A DNA stretch of 64,000 nucleotides, taken from positions 18,662,001-18,726,000 of the forward strand of contig CM106586.1 of the NCBI GenBank assembly GCA_048013815.1, written 5' to 3'. Source of the stretch: Setoptus koraiensis. Taxonomy: Eukaryota; Arthropoda. The notes under the pieces were generated by a model. The model saw nothing but the letters and a program-made list of their open reading frames with translations, was not told where the DNA came from and ran no database searches. Below are positions 22,834 through 33,783 of the stretch, in pieces; the first letter of the stretch is position 1; each line of letters opens with the position of its first letter. Made by a program: the position numbers and the translations under genes.

Positions 22834-24298
22834 AACAAATTGATCATGACAATGAGTTTTCTATTTTGATGGTACTGTTTTTTGCTCTTAGCATCCACAG
22901 TTGTCCTGAACACCAGATAAAAACGTGATCAAGATGGATTGATGGAATACAATTTTCATTGAGCTTGTTAGGCATGTATCACGGTTAGATAATATTAACC
23001 ACTATTAAGATCAATATCATGTTTGTAGGGAGATATACTGTGAAACTTATCGTTGCCTAAGGACAGCGCCCACCGGGACCCCAGTGAAACACTGTCTTTC
23101 TTCAGTCACTGCTGGTCCCTAAATAGCGGTCATTGATAGGCTATTATATGATAATATCTGATTAACATTAGCGCGCTCAGAGGTAATGTGCGTCGCAATC
23201 AGCATAAGTAGTCATGTCGTATCCGGGACGAAGCTTGCCAAAACAAACCTGACATGGCTGTATCACTGCTATTCATAACTGTGTGATCAGTGATTCCTCT
23301 CGCTGATCTTGATATAGTTTACTTGTCTCCGCAAAGCAATCGGAATGCATTCTGGCTGCAGTTTATTTATGTGTATGGATGATAATTATCATTGACATCA
23401 GCGCCAGATAGACAAAATCAAGTGAAGCACAAGCCAGGGCAGTCCAGCAGTCGATGAATCGAAGCTCGATAGAACTTTCCCTTGAAATCACAGCGAGCTT
23501 GCCAGTGGTTATCTTGTCATATTCGCGACATTATACCAGCGCCTCTGTTACTCTGAAAGGGATTTGATTAGAATAAACATTCTTTCGCTCTATATCTGTT
23601 TGTCTCTCTGTCTATCTCTTCTCGACTGTCTGCTTACTAGCCTGCTGTTTATGACATTGCTCGGTTGCGCTAGGATCATTAGCAACTGCAAGTTTCGTAA
23701 TAGTTTCGATTAGATAATTTGCATAATGAATATGGTATGTAACACTGTAACACATCCATCTCTTACGCTCAACTGAATACAAGAATACTGAAACTGTCTA
23801 AGTTATCTGACAATATCTGCCAGCCTATTTTTGCCAAGTGCAATTGCATATATATTAATGTTTATTGTGTATTTATGTGTGAGATAAAAATAAACAAAGT
23901 ATCGATATGACATTATTCTAACTGGCGAATGGCGGCAACAGAGATAGCGGTTGTGTTCGTGCCAGCACCAAGGTTTAATCGGGGCACAAATAAGTAAGAG
24001 ATGCAGCTGGATGGATTGAATCATTGTGTTTTCGTTTATTAGAATTGCATCATCACATAAGTGACTTTTTGTTTTGATTTACATTGACTGAATTTACAGT
24101 TAAAGTGCGTTCTTTTGATGTGCAGTATACTGCAGTATACGTTGAAACGGACTGACAATGTGTCACATGTTATGATATTGTTGTTAGCCAAATTATAATA
24201 TGTTTATCTATCTTAAAAATCTTGCGCTACATTATATGGTTATCGTTGGTCAAGTTTTGAGGTTGGTTTGTTGTAATATTGTTTTCATATTCATTATA
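22834..24298. other. Intergenic, between interrupted ORF and receptor gene
   Basis: About 1.5 kb with no gene I can support. A minus ORF at 24024-23803 (73 codons) is unrecognised. tgcagtatac is repeated back to back at 24120-24139. Confidence 0.55.
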
Positions 24299-24304
24299 TT
24301 TATT
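24299..24304 (-). terminator. Poly(A) signal for the receptor gene
   Basis: AATAAA on the minus strand 100 bp after the receptor stop, in an AT-rich 3' flank. Confidence 0.45.
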
Positions 24305-24403
24305 ATTATTTTGTTTTAATTTATATTGAGACGACGTTCGCTTACGTGGATAGTGTAGATTTCATGTTTTGGCGGAATCAGTTGTTACTATAAAGTATGA
24401 CCA

Positions 24404-27400
24404 CTATAGTTCACATTCATGTTGGCTGGCGACAACCTTCGGACATGGTGCCACTGAGTAGCGCGAAGAAGTTGGGCGGTCTCGTTTATTATTTAATATA
24501 TTGCCCCGAACAAATAGATCTGTAAAAGTCTCACGAAAACTACTAGACATACTACAATATATACTGAAATTAACTGGATAGCTCAATAATATTAGAAAAT
24601 TTGAACACAATTTCACATAAATCAATATCTGATAATCAATATCTTTAAACAGATCAAATGAATTCAGCAAAACATGAGCTATGGTGTTTACGGCAACAGG
24701 TATCTCGACTATTAAAAAAACCGTTACAACCACAATTAGCATCATAGTGGTCCTATTACTGTCTATTGTTCTGGGTTGGGCACCCAGTGGCACGGGCATA
24801 GAAGGCCGATGCTGTAAGGAAGCATGATATTCCGGTTGTTGTTGTTGTTGTGATTGGTTTTTGTTGCCTGTCACCTGTTTCGATCCTAATGAGCTTTCTT
24901 TTCTTTTTCTGCTATTACTTTTGTACCATTTGTTGTTGTTGCTGCTGTTTTCTGGCTTTTGATTTGATTGTTCGTGATTGTTGTTGTTTGCTTCCGATTG
25001 TGTTGCTGTTGCCTCAAGCTGATTAAATTGTAATTGTTTGGTCACAATTGATTGCGAACGTTTGCTATTATTATTATTGTTTGTGCAATCTGATGGCGTT
25101 GTTTCTATAGCACAACCACTGGCACTCAATGGATCACAATCGACAATTTGTAGATGTACATCGTTGCTTGTTGTTCCACCGCTACTGCTATTGACCAATT
25201 GCGGATTCACCAAGCAACTACTATTTTCGCATAATGATCTATTAGATATATCATACTCACTTGATTCGTCTTGATGATCGATGGCGCCGCCAATGGAATG
25301 GACCTCATTATTACATTGTTGATTATTGATGGTTGTTATGGGCGTTTGTGGTCGTTGTGGTTGTAGTTGTTGCTGCTGTTGCTGCTGCTGATTTAGGCTG
25401 GCCTTGGTCGCCTTGCCATTGTGACTAATGTTGGTTATGCTGATGTTAGTTGTGTTGATGTTGTTGTTTGTGGTTGTATTGGTCAGAGTTGAGCCAATAG
25501 TGGACGATGATTGTTGTCCATAATTGAGCTTTGATCTGAATAATTCAAAGCGTTTATTTTCCGCTTCTCTCAATGCTTTGAACAATAGACAATTGAGCGT
25601 TATCAATGCGGTGCAAGGTCCAATATTTACAAATAATATCCTGAAACCAAAATAGGTTGTATAATAGATGCTGGCATCCAAAGAGTTTACCCAATCGCTT
25701 ATTTCGTGCCTGCAAGCCGCCTGTACTCTTCCTTCGTGATACAGGCGCACTGTGTTGAATGTGGAATCGAAAAATCTTAGAAATTGATGAAGAAACGCCA
25801 ATATCAGTATGGTGAGAATGGCCCTCTTGACGCGCGGCACAGTACACCTGATTGTTTGAAAATAATAAGATAATCAGGTGAGATCAAGTTTCAATGGGAA
25901 TGACAAGGTTGTTGTGGTTATTAGAGCGGATATGAAATTAAATTGTTGTTAATTTAATTAAGATCAAATTAAGATTGTCGCCGGAAGTGTCACTCACCAG
26001 GTGCTGGCCAGAGACGGATGGCATACGTAAATGTAACGCTGGCCGGCCAGTAGTACGGCCAACCATATACTGGCCGTATGGAAGAATACAGGTAACACAT
26101 CTATCATAATGTGATGCAAATAACAAGAGCTAGTTGGATATAAAAAACTATCGTGATACTTTAGAGTATAGATTAGGATATACCAAGGCGACGGCGATAT
26201 TAATGTTAACAAATCTATAATGGCCATTGCAAATAGAACAATATTTGTTGGGGTGCGCATGTGACGTTGAAACAACACCAATACAACCAGTGTATTTGTC
26301 ACAAGGGTAATGAGCAACATTAAAGGCATTATGTAACCAAACATTATCGTGGCGAATTCTAACGGGTACTCCTTGGTAACGTTTACTATCATATCTGTTC
26401 TCATGTGAACGAGCACATTTATATAAAATATACATATTTATGTACATTTATATACATTTGTATGTGTGGTCAATTATAAATTGTCGTTAGCACAATTAGC
26501 GATAGCGCGTAATCGATTAGCGTCGTTGTTGTTGTCCAGTCCAAAGTGTCGTTTGTTGTGGTTCCATGTCATGACCATTTGTTAAATATGTTACATAAAT
26601 ATGGTATTGAGCGTTGGGAAAATAATTACGGTTCAATGTTAGCGGTTAGTTGACCAGAGTGATACTATGGCTGGGCCAGCGGATAATGACTTGCGTTAAT
26701 TTATGCACCCAGACTCAAATACTCATCAATCCGAGTAGTTATGAGCGATCATATGATGTAACATGCACTCATCGCCGGCCATGCAAATCGCCTAAAACGG
26801 ATATCTTGGATGAGTCATCTATAACTGTCCAATCGATGTTCCACAACAGACTCAAGCACATTGAGGCCGACCATTGAGTCGATAAACTGGTGCAAATGCA
26901 CTAATGATGCGCCAGCAACTGGCCCTCATCGTCTCATCGAGCTTCAATTCTGTCTCGGATAAGTGCTCATGTTATAACTCTGGGCACTATTTTCTTCAAT
27001 CCATGAACGTGCACCAACATTGAATTGAATTACTCGCGAGCGGGGGCCAAAATTGAAATCATTATCGCTGCCGGTGACGCAATAATGATAATTAATTGCA
27101 CCAGCCACCGCACTGGCAACATCGTTGCCGTCGTGACTTGTGCCATCAGCCATGTATGTATGGCTCGGAGAAAGAGATAAACACTTGCTTGTCGACTCGG
27201 GCATAAACTGACTCGCTGACGACCACTGTGCACTATTATCTCTAATCAACTAGTACGCTCGTCACTTATCTTCGTCAGATATCTAATGTGACAAATAGTG
27301 CATAAATTTGCTTCAGCTGACGCAACTGGCATGCCACGACATAATCTACCATAGAAACAAATGCAAGAAAATCATTTGGCCGATCATTCAGCTAGCTGAA

Positions 27401-27735
27401 TAGATTAATTATCTGGTTACTATGTTGCGAATGGAAGGACTGAACTATTTTTGTTGTTTTTCTCAGCTCTACTTACCTTGTTCATCTTTGCTCAGATTGG
27501 CGTAGGCGTAGATCACATCGTCGGGATTATCGTTGCCTAGTGGCGTTGCCTCAGATAATAGAAACATTGTAGTTGAATTGTTTGATGCGGTTGTCGTGGT
27601 GGTTGAGTTGTTTGCTGTGGTTGTTGTTTGTGTTGTTGCTGTTGCCTCTGATGATTTATTATGTACAGATGACACGGGCAGCGCGGATAATGTTGGCTGG
27701 TTGGTGTTTAGTTGATTACCGTTGATTATTATCAT
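24404..27735 (-). CDS. SPR: Sex peptide / myoinhibitory peptide receptor homologue (class A GPCR), three exons
   Basis: Known: arthropod SPR is a G-protein-coupled receptor whose ancestral ligands are myoinhibitory peptides; in Drosophila females it also senses sex peptide. Seen: exon 1 27735-27477, exon 2 26394-25998, exon 3 25847-24404, joined in phases 1 and 2 to about 699 residues. Exon 1 is a Thr/Asn-rich extracellular N-terminus with several NxS/T sites. Exon 2 carries TM1-TM3 (PLEFATIMFGYIMPLMLL; QRYIYVCHPS in the DRY place). Exon 3 carries TM4-TM7: CTVPRVKR, LAFLHQFLRFFD, YYTTYFGFRILFVNIGPC, TTMMLIVVVTVFLIVEIPVA, SYPVNFSIYC, SSFRETFTDLF. The family match is strong throughout. Odd: between KALREAENKR and TM6 lies an insert of about 250 residues rich in Asn, Gln, Ser and Thr, whereas the Drosophila loop is about 25. 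The exon 1 start is the least sure part; the first in-frame ATG is 27735. Confidence 0.9.
25848..25997 (-). other. SPR intron 2
   Basis: 150-bp GT-AG intron (GTGAGTG ... ATCAG). Splicing restores a Trp codon across the junction to give STWCTVPRVKR, the conserved intracellular loop 2 sequence. Confidence 0.9.
26395..27476 (-). other. SPR intron 1
   Basis: About 1.08 kb, donor CAAG|GTAAGT at 27476 and acceptor GAACAG ending at 26395. Phase 1 joins KDEQ to D-MIVNVTKEYPLEF. The donor is strong. The acceptor lacks a good pyrimidine tract, so its exact base is less sure. Two minus ORFs inside are not supported as genes. Confidence 0.7.
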
Positions 27736-29927
27736 TATCACCCGTTAAATAGGTCGCTGTTGTCGCTTCCGCTTTGTATAATAAAGATTCTAGCATTGTG
27801 TTGATACTGTTCGTGGTACTGTCTGAGTGATTCGAGTCGAGTCTGTCCTCCAATCTCGGACTTTCCTGCTCTCTTTTCTGAGCTGCAAATATTATCAGCA
27901 CTGCGCTTACTATTACCACACACCGGGCTAGATCACTCGATAGATACAATGAACGTGTTCATTTGTAAGGGCGTCCCCCAAAAATCTAGATGGCTGATAG
28001 ATGTTGCACTCAGGCCGACGAGCTGAGAATATGAACTGGCGTTGCTCAAATCGAATATCAAACTCGACAAATCACGCGATAATCAGTGTTAATTTTTTCA
28101 TTACATTTAGTGACTTAATCCTTTGTATTTATTTCTTATCATGCAAACAATTTATCTTATTAGATTATTGTAGTCAATATTTAGTCGATCGTTGCAAAAA
28201 CTGTCATTTGGACGCCAGAATTGAGGTTTAAAAAAGTCGATCACTCAAGCTCATGATTCAATCAAGAAAACTATCGCAAGAACTTCCGGTCAGTCAAGAG
28301 TTAATAGGCATGTGTGCAAACTGAATTGTCTATGACTGATAAATTGAAGCATATCATTAAACTTGAAGCATTTTGCAATCTTGTGAAATACTGTAGGAAA
28401 AAAATTGTGAAAACTCGGTGTGAATGCATTCAGCAGTTCAGCATACCTGATACCTGATTATCTATAGCCGTGTATATTATTGTGACTGACCCCCCATACA
28501 GAAACACACAATCATCGGATCCACGTTAGCGTATATGTGTTTCATTGTGTTATTTAAATGAGATGGCAAGTACGACGTGAGTTAATATTCTAATAAATTC
28601 AACTGTTTTCGTGAGTATTTGGCTCTTGTCTGTATGCTGATGTTATCACCAATCCTGATTCCTGTGCTAAATATTATTGTTGAAAATCCTCTGCGTTTGC
28701 TGAACTATTCATTTTAACTGTTGACAGTGAGCGAAACAAAGAGAGTGCAAATGGAAGGAACGGTCAATTTAAGGTCGAATTCAAACATTTTCTAATGTAC
28801 AGAGTAAATCTAATACAGGACAATCTACTGAATTGATTTGTGTCGTAAAAAAAAAGTCTCTGTCTCGCACGAGTTGTTTTTAACGCCGGTTCAAGTTACG
28901 TGTTGGATGCTTTTATTTTCTACGAATATTTCAGTCAGTATGCACGTTCCACGTCTGGATGAACATCATATCATTATCATCAATTAAATGCGCGTACGTG
29001 TCTAAACTTGACAAGCTCACACAAAGCCCAGTTGACAATTGTCATGTGATTATTCGGAACGAGTATTGCACATGTTTGACTAACACTCTAAGTGTTCAGG
29101 TATTCGGGTGCTTGAAGCAGCATCCAGAGAGTGTCCAAAAATAAATGATATAGGGCAGGAGAAAACTATTCCAAATTGAACAACACCTTCACTGTTTGCA
29201 AATAATCCAAAAGTGACAAAAGTCATCATTTCATTCAATGGCATTGATAGCCTAACATTAGATTGGACACGAAACAATCATATAGACTTTAGAAAGATAA
29301 TTTCGACAACTTTATGACGACATTAACTCTATTTATTGAGTTATAAATCATTTGTGGTGCTGGTCATAATAGTGATTACCAATAATACTAATAATCCGTT
29401 ATTAATGATCACTGGATTAGTGGCAGTCAATAAATGATCAAAAAACTAGTGGTGCAGAATCGTGGAAATAAAATTTAGTTTAGTTCGGGTCGGAAAGAAA
29501 AAAAGGAGAAAGAAAAGGATAAATGTATGAGTATGTCATAAAGACAAAAGATAAACGTGATACATTTGTCTATGAGAGTTAAATGGATCGTGATGATAAT
29601 TATATTTTAAAACAAATGACGATGTAATGTTTCCCTGCTATTTCCTGGAAATAAAAATCAATGCTCTCAATCGCAGCCTAGATCTTCTAAAAATCTCTTT
29701 ACCAAGTGAACAATTCGACTGAATATCCGTTGTCCCGTGATTCGAGACAATCGCTGTGATTCGTTTTTTTTGCAGACGCATGCGAAATTATTCCAAAATT
29801 TACCAAATAAGCATTCTAATGTACACGGATATATCCTAACAGATTGTACAGTTTGAATTTTGTGCGAAGTGGTAAATGAAGTAATTGACCCAGTGATGGG
29901 AATTGGTCTTGAGAAAATCACCGATTT
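27736..29927. other. 5' flank of receptor gene and AT-rich intergenic DNA
   Basis: A minus frame at 27949-27716 (hydrophobic start, then Ser/Asn-rich) lies directly upstream in another frame and could be 5' UTR or chance. Minus ORFs at 29277-29080 and 29921-29667 (ending FLEDLGCD, Cys-containing) are not recognised. No other gene seen. Confidence 0.5.
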
Positions 29928-29930
29928 GTA

Positions 29931-30423
29931 GGGTAGGGCAAATCGGTTGCGAGCCGAACTATTTCTAGCGAGTCATTCTTATCATAAGGATGATTTTGAG
30001 ACGTATTTGTAGTCACCGAAAAACCGAAATTCAACCTCATTTTTCCTCATAATCAGCCATTTTCACCAACTTGCACATAAGGACCGAAATCTGGGTGGTT
30101 TTCATGGAAAAGAGTAGAAATTTAGCCCAAATTATAAAGAAAAGCTGCCTTGTCGGGATTTCCGAGAGTCGGTTGCTGGGCAATTGATCACTGATCATTT
30201 GTGATATTTTTCGACTTCGGTCAGCCTAACAAAGTCGCGCTGATATTATGCTCTCCGTCGGAAAACACAACAAAACCATCGATTCGCGAAGCATCCTGTA
30301 CTCACTGTATATGGTGTTTCAACAGTATCGAGAGCCCAAAAAACCGAAAACACTGAAAAAATGCTATATTTCCTCCCATAAGAACCGATTTTGGTTGATG
30401 TTAGTGATCGATTTACCCTACCC
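29931..30423. mobile_element. Possible MITE with GGGTAGGG-type terminal inverted repeats and TA flanks
   Basis: Seen: 29928-29945 (gtagggtagggcaaatcg) and 30409-30426 (cgatttaccctaccctac) are reverse complements with one mismatch. TA stands at both outer edges (29929-29930 and 30424-30425), leaving a 493-bp unit with about 15-bp ends. Inside there is no transposase-like ORF; the longest plus frame (30248-30478) crosses the right end. TA target sites fit Tc1/mariner-type or related short non-autonomous elements. Only one copy is in the window, so mobility is inference. Confidence 0.4.
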
Positions 30424-30509
30424 TACTTATGTCACTTGCCGGTTCAGTAATGAAGGATTTTGTTCCCGATTTTTCTAATTGACCAAAAATTACTTCAACC
30501 TTCAAAGAT

Positions 30510-30858
30510 ATGGAACAATTACTAAATAATTACAGAATTATGGACGACCAATTAGCTTATCTGGATATTCTATCATTACAACCAGAGTTTTATATACAAG
30601 AAGTATGGTCATTTGTGCCTGCCGAAACGAATCAATCGCAAAATTCTCTATATCCCATGGTCGATCCTAATGAAGTTTGTCCAATGCAGCCAATTACAGA
30701 CGAGGTTTGTTCGCCAAAGGCGCGAGCTAGCTCCTCTAAAATGTAGGTAAAGCATAGTGCTCTCCACTGTCAACAAAAACAGGGGATATCCAGCAGCAAA
30801 AAATTGACAGTTCGTGAGAGACAACTCGAACTTCCAAGACAAGAAGCTCATCAATTAC
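30510..30858 (+). CDS. Small acidic then basic coding-like ORF, possibly two exons
   Basis: Not recognised. Seen: ATG 30510 opens 78 codons (MEQLLNNYRIMDDQLAYLDI, acidic, Pro/Gln-rich) ending in KARASSSK. An in-frame TAG at 30744 is followed in the same frame by KKLTVRERQLELPRQE and an end at 30858. A 51-base GT-AG intron (GTAGGT from 30743 to CAG at 30793) would remove the TAG and keep the frame, giving about 110 residues. An acidic N-terminus before a basic, Leu/Gln-rich end is loosely reminiscent of a shortened bZIP-type factor, but the match is too weak to name. It could instead be a decayed gene. It sits 84 bp past the putative MITE. Confidence 0.35.
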
Positions 30859-30859
30859 A

Positions 30860-33780
30860 GTTGCGTGATTAGTAATCACGTAGTAAATCGGCGATTTGAA
30901 TTAACATAAGTTTTTTTATATGAACAATATCTAACTACAAATGCAGAGCAACCCACTTTGTTTTCCAATCTGCTGCTTCGATTCACAACAAACACTTAAA
31001 CACGACACAAAAGACGGGGTTCAGTTGATTATTGCCATCACGAGGTCTCCTGAATAAATTTTTATACATGCACTTTTTCGAGTGTTCAATTTCCGGCATC
31101 TTTAGACAGATAATTCAGGAAAACGAAATCTTTGTCTACTGTGCATCTACCTGAAAAACGTTTCTCAACGACAAAGGGCAACCTTTTTGGAGATGACCGA
31201 GGAACTTGACCACCAGATCGCTTGAATCGTCTAAGCTATCTATTTCGGAGTCAATCTGTCTGTGAGCATGCTGCTAGAAGTTCATGGTTCATTCATGAAT
31301 AATGATTAAAGAAAGTTCATGATTTATTCATTCCTGAATATGGTCACATACATTTTCCCGCAGTATAACAGGATAACATATTGGCAGAGGCAGCATTTCG
31401 ATCAGGTGATTTGCTGCTAGCTTCTATGGTAACTTTTTCACCGATCTGTCGAATATTATTATCATGAAAGACGTTATTATTGCAAACTAACACCGTCGGT
31501 GGTGTTCCGTAGACCTTTATTGATGCGATTGTAGTTTTATAGCTGCCCAAATACCAAAGACCACACGTCATGGATCTATTCCAATGGATTGAACGTCACC
31601 AGTAGACCGATGATGAAAGGGAAAAAGACAAACAAAGTTCTGGCTATCTTTTGTCTGGTTAGCGCAACCATTGTTTAGAGACTATCGCCGACTGAATGAA
31701 ACCCAGCGATTGCATTGTTCGTTGCCGATTGTTGTATGACATAGTGGGCGAGAACTAAAAAAATGACCATTGACGAATGTTCAGCGCAGTCATGAAATCA
31801 CTATTATTCATTTAATCTCTATAGAGGAAACGTTCATCCTTGAAGCTATCGACTAGATGGATAGACATCATTATTATGGTTTTGTCATTTGCGACGCTTA
31901 GTATAGTTCTCGCGATTGTTTGCGCGTTGTCACAGATCCTCCTCTATCGTATATTCTTTGAGATAATCAACTCTACTATTCTGGACAATTGTGCGCACAT
32001 TGATCTATGTTTGAAACAGTTAGCTTCGTAGGGTTTCGGTGTATGAAATGACATACAGAGAATCAGATAAGCAAACATCAACAATGGTACATAGCGACAA
32101 AACCTTTTCGCTCGACGTCATAAATGGGCCAAGTTCTTCACTGGAAAAGCTTATCTGTAGCGAATTGAATTTTTGTACAATGTATTCACTAAATTGCATT
32201 GCACTTTAAAAAAGCAAAATAAACGGTTATTTATAGAACGAAAAGCTTTTGGAATCCAGCTAAAAATTAATTGAATATGGCAGGCTACTTTTGTTTCGTG
32301 CCACCACTCAACTGTCTCGCCCCCTTCACGATACACAACAATATTTCGTCTGGAAAATTAAAAGTCGCCTGTCGGTTCCAGACGACGGCACGAGAAACAA
32401 GCGTGCGAAGTCAAAGTGGTTTCTTTCACTGCAGATTTTCTCGAAGGCTCCCATCAAGAGGCATCTTTTTTTTCCACGAGAAAGGGGACTTTTGGAACAA
32501 TTCGTGATGAGTTACTTCAACCATAAGTGGATGTGGCTAATATAAATTCTTTCTAATTCTTCATCTTGTTCCTCACTAATATGTTAAGATGTTATAATGT
32601 TATGACGAGGGCTTCTTATCGGTTATGCTATACAACATCTATCACTCGTAGCAAGCAAAACATGTACATTAATTTCAAGAAGATTACACTGAAGTAAGTA
32701 CCTGAGACATCACTTCACTTTAATATACATTGTTGCCAATATTGATCATGGCAAGCCGCTCTGACGTCACACTTAATGTCGCTACTTTCTGATTAAGTTA
32801 TGATGCGAGAGTTATGATGCAGCAGATTCGGGTAACGGTTTTCTTGTCGTACTTGAAAAAGGACGAAGAAACCCAGTTGAGTAACGCTTGAAACTGTCGA
32901 ACATCTTTTTATCTTGTTGCGTGAGACGATAATGGTGAAAGTTATGAGGCTTGATAAACAAGATCAAGCATCCAGAATGAAGCTGTGAGAGTAAGTAGCT
33001 AGTTGTATGATAAATGATTTTATTTAGAAGCCATGAGCTTCGACAGACCTATAGACGCAACTGTGTTTGCAATAAAAAACATTAGGAGAAAAATTTGGTC
33101 GTTGATGGTGGTTATCAGAGCGGAGCGTTCCGGAATATTCAAACAAATGTAAATGGCTCAGAGACTGGCTACTGAAGTTTGCGAAATCAATATTCACAAA
33201 GAATATTCCGGCCTCCGTTACGGGTTTCAAGCATTGGTATTTATGAGAGAAAAAGCAAGGCAAATATCTCAGAACGATGAGGCAAAAAAACGGTTCATCG
33301 TCATAACTTAATTCTGTCTAAGCAGGTTGTATGGGTCAGATATTTATTAGTGCCAGAGAGAAGAACTCGAAGACGAAAAAAATCTATCATCACCGGAAGT
33401 GAAATCTTTTTTTTTTGTCCAGTTCGAAGCTTTTTCGAAGTCAGTTGGATAAAATTCATTTTTTTCGGAGAGGCTTCTATTTGATGCCAGGAAGGCGTTG
33501 CCTCAGATGGAGCAGAGAAAAAAAAAGAACAAAAAAAAAACAGAACTTAATCGAAAATCTATCAAATGTTGATCGCGGGCTTGATCGCCCTCGGGGGCTT
33601 TCCGGTGATCAGGTTAACCTGATCCGAATCAGCCCGGCCCGTTTCTGCAAATGGCTCAATATGGCCGACTGATTTCATCAATGATGCCGTGGCTAGTCTA
33701 GTTGACTTTCGATTGGTTGTTTGAATGGCTGCTGTCGATGAGTGGCTGAGAGAGAGAGAGCGGTAACAGCAGTAGAATAG
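30860..33780. other. AT-rich intergenic with one coding-like fragment
   Basis: A minus ORF at 31571-31344 (from ATG, 75 codons, with ASIKVYGTPPTVLVCNNN) loosely resembles the C-terminal beta-sandwich of GH31 alpha-glucosidases. It has no catalytic domain nearby and may be a decayed exon. attcatgaat is a 10-bp palindrome at 31290-31299. No other gene is supported. Confidence 0.4.
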
Positions 33781-33783
33781 ATA

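Noticed and set aside
27716-27949. Hydrophobic-start minus ORF as a signal-peptide exon of the receptor
   Set aside because: In another frame from exon 1, with no convincing donor, and SPR receptors normally lack a signal peptide.
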